A stretch of DNA of 64,000 nt from Antitrichia curtipendula (GCA_951230915.1 OX579637.1:5766001-5830000); one strand, 5' to 3'; positions 1-13,018 are shown, numbered from the stretch's first letter. Numbers and translations are program-made. Notes: a model not told the origin generated them from the sequence alone.

Positions 1-37
1 ATACGAGCACCGTCAGTGTGTTCCTCACCTGTTTCTG

Positions 38-601
38 ATGCCGTTGTCATCCCAGATGAGGACCTTCAAGATAGCGTCCATTTCTGTGTGGAGCTCTATA
101 AAAAAGTCCACCACTCAGGAAGTAGCCGCATATCTCTTCGATGGACTGGCAATGCTGGTAGTGATTTTGGGGCAGGACTCTTGTAAGAAACTCAAATGTA
201 GGGATAGATTGGGGAAACCATCGACATACAAGGAGCTAGGCACGAATAAGGACTTATTTTTTAAGAACTTGGAAAACTTATTCAGTGGCTTCTGGGATAG
301 ATTCACTTCTCAGAATACAATCGTTGTTGATGACAGTTTCAATAAGTACATTCTCAATAGGGCAAAGAACGTCATTCTTCCAGAATCATGGTCAAATAGG
401 GGAAATGGTCCGAAGGACACATTTCTCCTGGATGTCCTACTTCCCTAGTTTCAGGGCCTTCACGTGGCTCATGACCAGGGACTCAAGGCGTTTCGGGAAA
501 ATGTGCCTGGTAGAATTGGATGTCGGATGCTCTGCGATAAACGAAACCATCGGGAGTACGACAAGTTGGTGGAGGTCGTCCGAGCATCGTCTAGTATTTG
601 A
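38..601 (+). pseudogene. FCP1/NLI-type HAD phosphatase domain, copy 1 (decayed)
   Basis: The frame reads from ATG 38 through an in-frame TAG at 446-448 and on to TGA 599-601, and residues after the TAG remain protein-like (FQGLHVAHDQGLKAF). The motifs VWSSIKK near the start and NTIVVDD...NKYILNRAKNVILPESW further on resemble the C-terminal half of FCP1-homology (CTD-phosphatase/NLI-interacting factor) domains of the HAD superfamily. The family's catalytic DxDxT would lie upstream and is not in the window. Two related copies occur at 3682-4149 and 19150-18609, so this is a multicopy family. Whether this copy is expressed is unknown; the TAG and missing N-terminus argue for a fragment. Confidence 0.6.
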
Positions 602-1885
602 TAGGACTAGGCTAAGGGTTTGTAGCTCAAGAGGGATGGAGTTGATGAGTATATAGACTGTCGATTTCAACATTCTCATGCACTTCAGTTTGAATCGCAA
701 TGATTTGAACATTTTGGAACTCCATTTTGGATTTTTTTAAATTATGAATATAAACAAATATATGAATTATAAACAAATATATTCAAACTATAAACGAATA
801 TATTCAGATTTGCGGTAGCTGAGAGTATACATGGATTCAACTTGAGTCGAGCTGAGAGTATACATGGATTCAACTACGTAGAGAAGGCTTTACGGAAACA
901 TTGCAGATCCATCACCCACGCTGATGACAATGTCTACAATCCTCGTTGGACCCATATCATAGAAGGTGGGGCTCATTATCGTTGAAGATTGCTCCCACGT
1001 TGATGTGCCTTGTCTGGAGGTATGCGGCAATTTATGCACCTGATAGAGTACAACCAAGTGGATGCATTCTACCAGTGCATGATATGTGGGATCAGAAGTT
1101 CCTAGAACTACAGGGGCTCCAAAATAGACAAAAATACAACGGGACTAATATTGACTATAGTCGAGCACCAAAGATTTTGAAGGTGAGGGAGTTACAGAAC
1201 AGCAAATCACACGTATAATCTCTGTTCAAATTGTAGATTGAGTGTCTGTAGATACGTATATGATAGCATTATATAGATAATATTTAGATCTCAATGCTAG
1301 ATTGTTTCACACTCATGGCAATTATATATTTTACGCTGGTCTTATGTGGATCAAAAGATAATTACGTCGCAATTTTGTGTCAGTGAACTTAAATTTACTA
1401 TAAATAGATGACCTTTTCATAATGAATGTGGGCCTCTTATCCATGTTTTCAACATTCATTCACTTTTGTAGGTAATCTTCTATTCTATTTTCTTAGTTTT
1501 TAAATGTTTTGGGTCTACTTTCATCACAAATGTAGCCCTCCTAACTTCCATTTCACTAAAATACTCTCATTTTATTGAATATAATGTTAGCTTAGATTTT
1601 TTCAATTAGAAAGAAAATTATAGAAGAGATGTGTAGAAGGATTTCAAGAAGAATTATGGCTTTACCATGGCCACAAAGCAATTATTCTTCATGGCTCCTG
1701 AAACAAAATTTATTTCCCGAGTCCAGAGGACATCAAGCAAGAATGAAAAATGTTGCAACCTTTCATCCTATGTTGTAGAATTCTTTAAAGTATTCTTGAG
1801 GAGCAATGGCAAGTACAAGAAGCCTAAAGTGAGGGCATTTTTGAGGTGTTATAACATCGATGAGGAAACTTTTGGAGAGTGGGAT
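602..1885. other. AT-rich stretch with no supported gene
   Basis: After the phosphatase fragment there are short repeats of ATAAACAAATATAT type (about 745-810) and a duplicated ~25-bp phrase (GAGAGTATACATGGATTCAA) near 822 and 851. A 90-codon frame at 946-1218 has no recognisable domain. I see no promoter or RNA gene. Confidence 0.5.
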
Positions 1886-2055
1886 TAGGGTAGTTTGGAT
1901 GTCTAGCGTCTGTGGACGTGAGGCCCCGGACGTCCCGTGACAAGTGAACTTTATCATCCACCAAGCCAAACGTTGAAGTTCTATAGTATCCGCTGCTTCT
2001 AGACATCCGATTTTTGGACGCAATTTGAGTCGGATATTGAAATTCGTCAACCCCG
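1886..2055. mobile_element. 170-bp hAT-type MITE related to the giant hAT element
   Basis: The element starts TAGGGTAGTTTGG and ends CGTCAACCCCG; the reverse complement of the end, CGGGGTTGACGAATTT, matches the CAGGGTTGACGAATT start of the 16.4-kb element at 19752. Flanking 8-mers AGTGGGAT and AGTGGGAC (1878-1885, 2056-2063) are a 7/8 target duplication. The internal GCGTCCAAAAATCGGATGTC also matches the giant element's subterminal region. It encodes nothing and would depend on a transposase supplied elsewhere. Confidence 0.75.
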
Positions 2056-2775
2056 AGTGGGACAATTAGGTTTGGAATAACTCAATGACAAGTGTGAACC
2101 ACCATTTTGATTTACATTTTATAAACAAAAAATATATCAATGTTTGTGAATTAACAAGCCCGAAAGTATTAGTATTTTGGATTAAATTATAACTATAAAT
2201 TAGGGAGTTTTTTGTTAGATAGTGATAAAAGCTTTAACAGCTTAAGGTGAAAATCTTTTAATTGCAATTAGAAAAAACAAAGGGAAAATTCTAGGAAAAA
2301 ATAGGGGTTTAAAACTCAAAAGACTGTAAACAAGATTAGTAAGTAACCAAAATAGGCAACTAGTAAATGTTTGGGAATAGGAAAATAAATACCTACAAAT
2401 AGAAAATGATATTAGAGAATCCAAAAAGAAATATCAGATCTAAAAAATATAAAAATGAAAACCAAAAAATAAAAAGTACAAAAAAATGAAAAAAAAAATG
2501 AAAACCAAAATACTACAAGTAAGAAATGAAACTAAAAGTAAAATGACCCACCCTCCAAAAGTATTAAACATGAAAAAAACACAAAACAAGTTAGTAAACT
2601 TAAAACTATTACTATTAGACTACTAAAATAGTGAAGGAATAGTACAATTGGAGAAAAAATAGTAATTTAGAAAGATATACACTAAATTAGTGCAATTTAC
2701 GCCAAATTAGTGCAATATTCACTAATTTGGCGCATTTTACATGAAATTAGCGTTTTTACAATAAAGTAGTAATGG
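2056..2775. other. AT-rich stretch, nothing recognised
   Basis: Very A-rich sequence (about 2400-2600) followed by a short tandem of AAATTAGTGCAATTTAC-like phrases around 2680-2745. No gene or structured RNA is evident. Confidence 0.45.
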
Positions 2776-3503
2776 ATGAATGGAACAGATTCATCTAAAC
2801 CTTTAACAATTCATTTTTTGATGAAGAAAGGAACAGAAATAAAGCCAAAGACAATTCTTAGAAAATTTGAGGTGCCAAATAAGGACCATAGGTGGTCGAA
2901 GCTGGGTTCATACAATGAATTGGAGTATCGGATTTACGACACCAGACTCCAGATGGAATTCTACTTTGCCGTGCTGGACCTCTTCTGCAATGCGAGGAGC
3001 AATGCCCTATCCATATTTGCTGGAAGAAAATTCATTTGCGTTGCTTGGGTAGGTCATTCAACCCGGTTCAATTTGAAGTTGGTGATGTTCAAGTCGTATT
3101 GACTTGAAGTTCGTTATGATCATACGGAGATGATTCTATTATTATAGTTCATTATAGGAATCTTATCCTTGGTGGTTTTAAGTCAATTTGACATAAATTG
3201 GTCATTTGAAATCACAGAGTTGATTGTTCCCTTTTGCAGAATTTTGGGATGGATCACTTCAACAGCAAAGACATGGAGCACCATGACAGGTTCCAAAACT
3301 TGGCCATATGTTTGAATAATTTGAATAAGGATGATTTTTTGGATTCTAGCTACTTTGTGGATGAAGCTTTGCATCCAAAGAAGGAGATAAGAGAGGCATT
3401 TACTTCTAGTAGGGGTACATCTGCCTCAGAAAAGGGCAAAGGGCAGGTTGTAGAGCCTGAAAAGGAAGAAGAAGAGGAGCTGTTTGTTGCGAGTCTTGGG
3501 TAG
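2776..3503 (+). pseudogene. Two-exon fragment, possibly methyltransferase-related
   Basis: An open frame at 2776-3048 ends at a GTAGGT donor (3049) and joins in phase across 3049-3239 to an exon after TTTTGCAG at 3240. The first exon contains SNALSIFAGRKFICVAW, which resembles motif I (FxGxG-type AdoMet loop) of beta-class DNA methyltransferases but lacks the second glycine. The second exon is acidic (EKEEEEE) and ends at TAG 3501, after which the same frame stays protein-like (GGGDEEEWQNLVNV). It could be a relic of the family represented by the 48.6-58.8 kb gene. That assignment is inference from one motif. Confidence 0.35.
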
Positions 3504-3681
3504 GGCGGAGGAGATGAAGAAGAGTGGCAAAACCTTGTAAATGTGTTTTTGAACATTAAGTGGGTCAATGTATTGGAGTTAGGAAACCATGCACTATTGA
3601 GTCAGATTCAAAAAGGCTGGAAGATGCTTCCTCTCTAATGCAGGAAGAACTAAATATCCCAACTTCAAGGATTGCAATGTT

Positions 3682-4149
3682 GTGAAGTGTAGAGAGAGAA
3701 ATGGTAGGCTTGTGAATTGCAAGGTGAGGGAGAGGGAGAAAAACTTGTTCTTAAAATACTTAGAAAAATTGTACAACTTGGAAGATTCCATGTTCTCAAA
3801 AGACAACACATTTATAGTCAATGATAGACCAAAGAAGCACTTCTTGAATCACCTCGGTAATGTGGTGCTCTTCAATCCGTGGCTGTATGAGGGATATGGC
3901 ACAAGAAATAGGATCCTAATAGATCATCTTCTCCTTTGGATTTAGAGACTTCACATTGAGAGGCCTTGGGAATTGCATCATTTTCACAAGGACGACCGCA
4001 TGGGGGACTTTTACCTTGTGCAAGAACTAGATCAATCCAAATACAGCAAGCTCGCAAAGACATTAGAGGTCTCTAATTTTCTAATCTATGATTGGAGTGA
4101 AAATAGTGATGGGCATTACATATCTCCTATAAAGGCACGTAGAAAGTAG
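3682..4149 (+). pseudogene. FCP1/NLI-type phosphatase domain, copy 2 (decayed)
   Basis: The frame contains KDNTFIVNDRPKKHFLNHLGNVVLFNPWL, which aligns with NTIVVDD...NKYILNRAKNVILPESW of copy 1; the second Asp of the DD pair is kept but the first is Asn. The frame continues through TAG 3943-3945 (RLHIERPWELHHFHKDD follows) to TAG 4147-4149. The N-terminal HAD nucleophile motif is absent. It is probably a fragment of the same multicopy family as 38-601 and 19150-18609. Confidence 0.5.
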
Positions 4150-4328
4150 TGCAAGGAGCTCAAGTGAGCAGACATTATGTTTCGTCCATATTTGCCTCCT
4201 AAAGAAGATAATTCATAAGCGCTCTAGTATGTACTAGCCTTGTATTTAGTTCAAGTGCAATTCATAGCGTCCTTTATGATATGTACATATTTGTTATGAA
4301 GGAATAGACAAGTGTATAGCACATTGCC

Positions 4329-4730
4329 TTGGGACTTGCGTACCTATCTGAATTCCCAACTTTTGTTTGTCGCCAGACGTTGCATGCTAATTTGGTTCCA
4401 AACATTGATTGTGGTGGCAAGTTTGGAGCCTTTGTTGATTCATTTTCTGACTATGGACATTTTGCAATTTTACAAAGAGGGGTGGGGCACATCATGTACT
4501 CTGCCAAAATGACGCAATTGACAATTGATTTCTCCTTGATGCCCGTCGATGATAGTGAAATTGATACTCCACCAAATGGAGGGAAGTGCACCAACCCTGT
4601 GAGCTCTCCTTCTCCACTGAAATTGCACTGTCAATCATCTTCACCTGAGGATCACACTGGTATGAATTCTAAGATACAAAGTAAACTCTATGGTGAGCAA
4701 ATGTATGTAGCTGACACTCACAAGATATAG
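4329..4730 (+). CDS. Hypothetical 133-codon frame, unassigned
   Basis: An uninterrupted 133-codon frame, with a second frame overlapping its start. The C-terminal half is Ser/Pro-rich. No domain, signal or homologue in the window was recognised. It may be an exon of a decayed element gene or chance coding potential. Confidence 0.2.
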   Translation: MGLAYLSEFPTFVCRQTLHANLVPNIDCGGKFGAFVDSFSDYGHFAILQRGVGHIMYSAKMTQLTIDFSLMPVDDSEIDTPPNGGKCTNPVSSPSPLKLHCQSSSPEDHTGMNSKIQSKLYGEQMYVADTHKI

Positions 4731-7700
4731 GGATTCTAAGCGCTCTTTGATTTAGCAATCCAACTTGTTTTTGAGGAATGACTATCAATTCATCTGGATG
4801 CCAATTTAATTTTGTTTGCCAAGGCGATGACACTATGGCTAAGTTTGTGCCCATTGCCAAAAATGGTTCTAAAAAATTTCCACTTGTGAATGTCAATTTT
4901 GAAAAGCGGTCTACAACATCTAAGGGCACATTTATTCCTTGACCCTGGTGTAATTCACTTAGGGTGACAACCATCAATGCAAGACACATGATGGACAACA
5001 TAAACTTCTTTCAAATCGTCGTCCATGGGACGCTTGGGAGTAGAGGTCTTTGAAGATGCAACTATGGGAGATTGTAGGCTAAAGATCCACTAGTACTAGC
5101 GGACATAGTCAAGGGCCGGAGTTATTGAAGGCAATGGAGATGTTGAAGAGTAGGTTGCACTTGTAGTATGTAATTTAAAACCATGGAGGACATCCCACTT
5201 TCTCTATTACAATGACATAGAATTTTGGTGTATCTCTCAAATTTTATTGAGTGATTTAGAATTTAGGATCTTTAGCACTATGTTACTTTGTAGTAAAGGA
5301 CTAAAATTAAATTGTTAATAACGGTAGTAGGACCTTGCTATCATCACAACTTCATTTTGTGGGTGCTATTGTCGGCTTTAGTCAAAGAACCGTTTAGGAT
5401 CATTGTTCAATTACCATGGCCTCCTTTTTGTACAATTATATTTGCAAACTAGCACAAGCAATGAAGATGTGATACTTTGCTACCAGGAGTGTAATGGTAG
5501 GCAATTGTGGAGTCAAAGTCTAGAAAGGATCTGAAGCACAAAAATTTGCATTTATTTTACAGTCAAAGAATAGATTTCATATGTAAATTATTATATGTTT
5601 ATAGTATATATGTCAATACATGTATATTCAATGATTACTTTCTATAAAGTGCTAAGATTTTTTACTTCTTAGATGGGATTTTGGACTTCCTACATGCTTT
5701 GTCTCTCATTGCATTGTTTACTTGGTATTTTTTTTATGGAAAACTCTTTTGAAATTATAATTAGGGTTGTTAAAAAAACTTTCATTTCACTAGAAAACTC
5801 CCAAAATAATGAATATGATGTTGATAGAGTTATGTTTCTTATGTAATTGTAATGTCCATGTAAAAATTGGACTATGTAACAAAGATTTTGATGTAGTTGA
5901 AGCAAAGCTTGCAGCTATACAACATGGGAAACTATGAAGATGTGTTGGCAATTTTCTAAGTATTAAATTGTATAACACGTAAATTTCATACATACCATTC
6001 CTAGAAAACTAAACCTTACTTCTTATTGAACTTGTAATCATGTCTGCAATTCCAACAAACATACTGAAATTGTTATTAAATACATTGTATTTATGCACAA
6101 GGATTATATTGGTTAATTAGAAAATAATGAGGATGATGATATTGACTTGGGAAAAAATACTCATTCGTTTTTCAAGACCTTGTTAAAAATCAAATACTAT
6201 TTAAATGATAACAAGGAAGGCATAATGGATATGAATGGATCTGATGAAATAAATGCCATCAAATATGTTATACTTTGGAATCTGACTTGTATATATGTTT
6301 TATTTGGATGTAATGTTTATTTTGAGATTTTTAAATATATTGCTGATGTGGTCTTGTATGTGAAATAATCAAAAAATTTATGCATTGATGATTTTAATAA
6401 ATTGCATACTAATTAGAATAGAGCTGGAGGTAACATTAAAAGGAAGTTTGTAAATTACAAAGATGGAATCCAAAAAATGAAACCGGAAAATGAAGACAAT
6501 ACAGCCAAATATTAGATTTTTGGATAAGATTTCATTTGATCTCACATTACTCTTCTATGTAGGCTAGAGCCTGTAGGAGGCAGTTTATTTATTCTAAACA
6601 ACATAACTTCATATAGGACACTTCTTTCATAGTGGAGTTTGTATAGATGGCAACAAATGTATTCAAATGAAGGTAGAAGTAGTGGAGAAGGGATGTAATT
6701 GAAATAGCATTTCTACAACATCAACAATATATCTAAGGACCTATAAGGCATTGGTATTTGAGTCAATTTGCGTTGAAATTAAAAGTCAATGAATTCTATA
6801 TAGATATGAAGACTTGTGGTATTTGAGAATAGTACAGTAATAGAAGTCAAAGAATACCATTTTCAGTAGATTATGATGAAAACAAACCACCTTTCATTAT
6901 ACCTTTTTGAAATAAAATTTCTCCTATAAGATTCCATGGTTGTTGTCTCTAAATGCATTTGTAGGCATCTCCAGTTGAATCCTAAACAATGTGTATATGA
7001 CAAAGAATAATTGCTTAATGGTATTGGGCAACACTATCCACACAAAATTGTAGTTGGAAGTGGGAGCCTATACAAAAAAAACAAAGAAACCATCTTGTGA
7101 GAACGTGCATAAATAATCAGTGTTGGAACCAAACAATCATGTACATTCTGCTAAAGACATGCGGAATGTTTGTGTAGAGAGAGGACAAAATGTAATTAAT
7201 TTTGTTATTGTTTTGATCCTATGCACATATAGGATTGTCTTTCTCGACAACACATTAACGCAACAAACACAATGTCAAAGACATTGAATAGAGGTCCTAC
7301 TCGTCTAAAAGAGTCAATTTTATCCTTTGAATTTACTAAAATTTGCCCTCTATTTATTTGAGCCTATTTGGTTGCCCTGTAGCAACCGCTTGACAAATTA
7401 ATGGCGACCTCAGATTGAAGGCAATTGTAGGTATAGAACAACATTGGGTATGGGGCAACCGCAAGTATTAGGGACCTCAAGTGTCAAGCGACCGTGGGTC
7501 TAAAGTCAAACCCAATGTTGCTTGTTGAATATCATGATAAAAAAAATTGGTCATGTGGTTGCCTTTTCAAACTTGCACGCGCCCCAAACCAAACCCAAAG
7601 GCGCCCTTTTGTACTTGTATGCGCCTCCCTAGACTTGAGGTCACCCAAGTATACTTGTACACACACACCTCCACCCTAGAATACTTGCACGCACACTTTG

Positions 7701-8280
7701 TAACTTGCGGTTGCCTGACCCATACGCGCCCACTAAACATTTCCACCCGGGGTTGCCTACATATTCAATCGCTTTTACTTCATTCTCCTATATTCATCAC
7801 TAAGGCTTCTTGGCTTGTGTCCCTTTAAGGCTATATACATAAACTTAAAGTGTTCAATATTTACTTTTCGCTATATTCATCTAAGTTTTTAATATTGCTA
7901 ATGGGACTCTATCAATTTACAACTCAGTTTTGAAGCTTCATTTTCAACAATTAGTCATGGATACTAGAGGTAATGCCGCTATGTCACTTCCTATTTCTGC
8001 CATTGTATGCACTACGGGGGTGTCGCAACCAGAATTTTTGGTTTCCTTTTGTTTACCTAGAATATGGGACGGAAACTAGCAATTAGTATCCGGATTCTGT
8101 TTAGAAACAAGAGAGGACTAAAAATAAGCAAGAACATTAAAGTAACGAAATAGTTGGATCTGATTCGGTCCGTGCACTAATATTCAGTAACGGAACCATA
8201 TCCAGAGTGGTCAAGGATCGGATTAGGGTTAGATTGGAATGCTACGGACCGGACCGAAAAAAAGCATCATGACCAGTCTG
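4731..8280. other. AT-rich intergenic DNA; imperfect inverted repeat near 7.45-7.73 kb
   Basis: No gene is supported. Around 7446-7470 (GGGCAACCGCAAGTATTA) and 7695-7725 (TAACTTGCGGTTGCCTGACC) there is an imperfect inverted repeat about 250 bp apart, enclosing a GC-richer stretch with repeated ACTTG...GCGCC phrases. It may be a small degraded foldback element; no target duplication was found. Confidence 0.35.
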
Positions 8281-8291
8281 AGTCTAGAAAC

Positions 8292-8298
8292 TATATAA
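8292..8298 (+). promoter_or_regulatory. TATA box of the 8.6-kb element gene
   Basis: TATATAA at 8292-8298 is followed by a ~340-bp GC-richer leader before the first coherent frame at about 8634. Spacing and composition fit a pol II core promoter. No experimental support. Confidence 0.4.
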
Positions 8299-8580
8299 GG
8301 CCTGGACCATTCCAATTGCGCCCCTTTTCCAAATCCTATTTGGCGAGTGTAATTTCTTTGCGCTCCTCGTTTTCAGCTCGGCCTTTTGGTTTTCTGCGAG
8401 GGTGTGAGTGTGCAGAAGGCGGATGCGTGTTAGAAGTGTGCTACAAGGTAGATTTCCGTATGCGCGCCAACTTGTGTGAGTTTCCAGTTGAGATTGAGGA
8501 GAGAAAGTGAGAACGGGACGTGCGGCTATAAGTGGGTGAGGTAGAAACAGAAAGTATCCGGTTAGGTCTAGTTTGTGTCC

Positions 8581-9946
8581 ATGCCGCAGCTCCGAAAGCA
8601 TAGAGCGAGGGCGTCAACTTCTGCCATAGCTTCGGAAGATGATTCCGGTCCTTCCTCCCACGGAAGAAGAGATGGAGTAGCTCAAGATGGATCTCACCAG
8701 GATGGGATGCCACGAGTTTTTAGATAAACCCTGGGGTTTTAAAGATGAGCGGATGGTGAGGGAAATACTCGGGAAGTTGTCAAACCAGTTTGACAACACT
8801 CTGCAAGGTGTTCCGGCCGATTGGACGGAAGAAATATGGAGAGCAATGTACAGTTTTTGATTAGGAGGTCAGGGGATGGCCAATCGGAAGGACAAGTACA
8901 TACGAGGCAAGTTTTGAGGAGTAGTGAACCCAAAGGATGGATACGCAGTGGAGGATTGCATGGACAACTGGCACCGAAACCTGCTCCAATTCCTCATCCC
9001 AATCTTGCATCCGGAGAAGCCAACGAGGGTGACGATAATCCTCGGCAATACAATTTTTGGTGCCCTGAGCAAAGACCGGAAGGCAGACTGGGCCCGGATC
9101 CTATTCGATCTGGTATCCCAGCTTTCCACAAGGATCGAAAGGAGTAGGCCGACACCTTTGTGTCCCTACCTCTTCCACCTTTACGAACATCACCAACTCC
9201 TGACGGATACGGAGGAGAAGGAGTGGAAGACTCAAGAAACTCTCCTGAAGTACAGAGAGTTGAAATCAAATGACAAGGTGAAGGAAGGAACTGGATCCGA
9301 GACAAAAGAAGAAGAAGAAGAAACCGAGAGGCCGAATAAGCGACAGAAGACCACATCTCCTCACAGAAGAAGATTGCCGCACAGGGACAAATCTACTCCG
9401 GACAAGAGACCGGAAGTAGAGAAGCCGGCCCCCGAGAAGACAGATCCGTTCGAGCAGTTGATCAGAATCCTCTACAACATACAAGGGGATTAAGAGGTCA
9501 AGAAGAGGTAGCAAAAGCAGTGAAGGCCACTTTTGGTGAAACTGAAACCGCCACTGTCAAGGCAAAACTCTTTGACGAGAAAGCCTCGGAGGATAAGAAA
9601 TTATCTGGCTCTCGGAGAGTTTGGATCCTGACGAACTTCTCTGAGCAAACGGAGACGTCGATGGTCAAGGCGCGGGAGGCAGCCAACCGGATGAAGGAGT
9701 GCGCGCAGAAGTTGACCGGATCCATGAGGATCCACTTGTCGGATATTTCCATGCCGGAATCATTTCCGGATGGAACGGAAACGAGGGAAGGAAAGGATCA
9801 GACTCCTCAGTCAAAGAAGAGTCAACCTTCCCAGACCGTGCCAATTAACTTGGATTCATTGCCCGGATCCAATCTGCTGAATCCTATAGCCAATGAAAAG
9901 GAACGAAAACTTGACAGATGTCTTCGAGCAATTGGAACCGGCGCCT
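8581..9946 (+). pseudogene. Gag-like or plant-transposon-protein-like gene, decayed (copy 1)
   Basis: A coherent frame begins near 8634 (MIPVLPPTEEEME), crosses TAG 8678-8680, TGA 8858-8860 and TGA 8915-8917, and continues to TAA 9494; a frame shift leads into a second 142-codon frame (9520-9946). The core KDGYAVEDC...PTRVTIILGNTIFGAL...CPYLFHLYEHHQLL matches the 39.28-39.78 kb frame residue by residue; TGA 8915 sits where that copy has Trp (KFW). The C-terminal part is charged and basic (RPNKRQKTTSPHRRR), as in nucleic-acid-binding element proteins. The exact family is uncertain; no reverse transcriptase, integrase or LTR pair was found. Confidence 0.5.
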
Positions 9947-11940
9947 AAGAGTCCTTCGCTGGGACGTGGACTTGCCTTGTAGGTAAAAGATTTTTGTAAA
10001 GTAGGATAGGACGGGATCGGATCCGGATTTGTAATCCGATCCGGTAGTGTTAGGACAGACCGAAAGATAGGATCCGGAAAAAGGTTGACTTTTACAAGCA
10101 CTTTTGCCTTTTTGTATTTTTGGAAAGTTTTACAATTGTATATAAATCAGTTCCTGTGCTGGGGATTGAGAGTCTTCACTTTGCATTTTTTTTGTGTTTT
10201 CCATTTGCTCTCTTGTTGTTTGTCTCTCCCAAGTGTATGGCAAGGTAGTGTGGTGAGAAGTTAAGAAGGCATGAGCGGATTTGTGAAGGATTTCTCCCTT
10301 TGGCGTTTCAAGTTTTATTCTAAGTATATGAGAGCGGGTAAGAAGGATTTGGTAGTGAGTTTCAAGTTCCTCAGCTCATTTAGAGTTTGAGTTTCCGGGT
10401 GAGAATGTCGTTGTTAGGCTAGGGAAATAAGGAGGGATTCCTTAATCGCGCTAGAACTCCTGGGTGGGAAATTCGGTTGAGTGTCCGATCTCCTGTGAGG
10501 TCTCATCGCCCTAGTGGTAAACGGAAGAGCTTTTATTGATGTTGGAATGGACGGATTCACTTGTAACCGCCTAGCTTCGTACGGATAGAAATTGGCGCTA
10601 AGGTTGTTGTAGTATTGAAGGGATCGTACGGGGGTTCTCTGTGTGACCTACAAACTGGATTGACATCTAGATTGTTGTGAAGGACCAAACCGGATCCGGG
10701 TTAGTCTAGAAGATTAGAGATTAGGATAGTGGGTCTTCAATCACTATAAGTTACGGAAGGTGTGGTGGGCCTACCACTCTCAAAAGCATGCAGTGACCCC
10801 TCTGATGGCTAAGCAGAGGTAAAACCAAACTAAATAGGAGTGAGATTACTTTATAGACAATCCAGAGCGGATTGGTCTAGATAGATATTGGGATCGAAAA
10901 TGGTAAGATCCTGGGGTTGTGATGTGTTTCGGTAATCGGTTAATTAGTTGGAACCGGAAGATAGAAGGAATCTGGTTGTTAGTTTTCTTGGTGTTTTTAT
11001 GTTTCCGGTTCGAAGAATAGAATTGGAAGGAAGGATTTGGATATTGACTACGCTTAGTTGCTTAATAAGGTTAGATACTTCACAGAATCTTGTGGGTTTG
11101 ATCTTTAGAGTCACTTAGTTATACTCTAGGTTGATTTTTTTGAGTATAATGGGGAATTTACCTATCCTGTATTGTGACATGGGGCAATAAGAAAGGTTGA
11201 AAAAGACAAGGCTTGGAAGCATAGAGGCAATATGTATAAAAAGCGGTTACACATGATGGACAGTAAAAATCACCTTGCTTTCAAAGGGTGGAACGAGGAG
11301 CCAAAGCCATGGATAATACAAACAAACAAAGAGTAATTTAAGTGGTCCAACATCGTCAAGTTCTTTGTGGCCTAGTGTCATCATTTTCATTGGTATACAA
11401 ACAAGGCAAACTTGAAGTGTTGTGAAAATGAAACATTCCTTCAAAAGTGCTTTGAATTGGGCAAGTCTTTTACAATATTACCTTCGTGGAAATGAATGAA
11501 GTGCCTTTTTTTTTGCTAGAAGAGCATATGTTGAGGTAGCATTGAGGAAGGATGTCGATTAGAGCACAATCAAAGATAATCCCTATATACAACATCTAGC
11601 CAACGGTTCCATTCCAAAAAGGGTTCTTACTTTCCTAGAGGGTGAACTTGGTCCTATTCAAAGTACTCCTAGGAATCAAGTTCCTATTGAAGTTTACAAA
11701 GGAATTTGAAGAGGATGACAAATTTAATGGTGCACGGATTTCTAGAATAACATAAGGTACTAAACAATCCATTGTCACCCTTGTTTAGAATAAAAATGTC
11801 GAGGACCTTGAATGATTGCCTGGACATAAACCTAGACAAGCATCAAAAGTGCGGCATTCAACCATGCAGATTGGACTAGTATCTGCCTCAACAATAGTTT
11901 GGACCAACAATGCTTTCATAGAACGTTAGTGATGTCTTCA
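9947..11940. other. Non-coding flank of the 8.6-kb element; TATA-like site at ~10139
   Basis: GTATATAAATCAG at about 10138 followed by a pyrimidine-rich tract resembles a second promoter. The stretch 10.2-11.1 kb is G-rich, lacks long frames and resembles a retroelement leader or tail, but no flanking direct repeats were seen. Confidence 0.3.
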
Positions 11941-11949
11941 ACTTTGTCT

Positions 11950-13018
11950 CAAATGATGATAGTCACGCTTAAGAAGCAATTGTCCGTGCTCTCACTCTTC
12001 AATTCCAAGCCGGTCTAGTTCACAATACAATGACCTTTGTAAAGGCTCTTGAATTTTTAAAGATTAGAGATACTATGATTGCTTCACTGCAAAGTGATGT
12101 GAGGAAACTGCAATCTCAGTGCAAGCTAAAATATGCTCTCATTCCTGACAATCTACAAAACTCCAAGCCTTCTGAGAAGAAGAGCATGAGACTTTTACTT
12201 TGTCAAATATGGATGACGCTTTTCTTGACCATAATCCACATCATTTGGACAAATTTGTAGGGGACCTTACCAGTGATGTCTTTCACCATTCTCTTTCTAC
12301 CAAGTGTACAAAACTTTCTACAAATATTTCAAGTGCATTTTATACTACCATCACCAGAGATACGACCAATGACACCTATGGTTTCCAAAGGGTCCAAGAT
12401 TCTCTTGTTTCCCATAATTCCACATCTAAGATGAACAAAGAGATGACTCAACTTTCAATAACAAAAAAATCCACTTAAAGTGTATTTGATATGATTGGTA
12501 GCCACATACTATAATTAGAAGGTCACGTGCATTCTCTCTATAGATAAATCACAACAAATTGCTAAGAAATTGGATAATGTTTTTAAGAACTTTGTGGCAA
12601 TTTTACCTAAACAAGATAATGGACTTACATTGTAGACATTGCTGGAGGATATGTTTCCCAAAAACATGCCTCTACTGGTGATAAAAATATTGTAGATTGG
12701 GTAGAGCAAGGCTAGGACCGCAAAAAGTAGATGTCCAACCACTTTGAGGTGGAGGACTAAAAGCTATTGTAGCCATAGCCTGCACTTTTTGTATTGGACC
12801 ATACCAAATGTCTCATATATCAAAAGCAATTTGGCTTTGAAGGTGGTTGGACTCTTGGGTCTTATGTACAAGAGTACCATCTTCAATGTCTCCTTATGGG
12901 ATGCCTCATTAGACAATGTTGTGTTCTCTGTTCAACTCCATTCCATGATTGCTTAATGCTTATATACCATGTTCAACTTGATGACTTACATGCCACCTTA
13001 TTGGGAATACAACAATGA
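11950..13018 (+). pseudogene. Worn relative of the RING/coiled-coil gene A
   Basis: A coiled-coil-like piece (12030-12200, VKALEFLKIRDTMIASLQSD) resembles the YDALVSQREFIEKLE region of gene A at ~22.05 kb. A downstream frame (12794-13018) with FGFEGGWTLGS...YHLQCLL...CCVLCSTPF aligns with the gene A RING (FGPEGALIIGQCRHTFHITC...CPECRSPL). Several zinc ligands are replaced (Cys and His positions read Tyr and Gln), so the finger cannot fold normally. The region lacks GC-rich arrays or hAT ends. It is probably an old, non-functional paralogue. Confidence 0.45.

Noticed and set aside
3943..4149. TAG of phosphatase copy 2 as homologous to the shared TAG of copies 1 and 3
   Set aside because: Spacing to the following LH pair differs (one residue instead of three), so homology of that stop is not supported.
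8000..11130. LTR retrotransposon spanning the gag-like gene
   Set aside because: I could not find matching direct repeats, a primer-binding site, a polypurine tract or pol domains.
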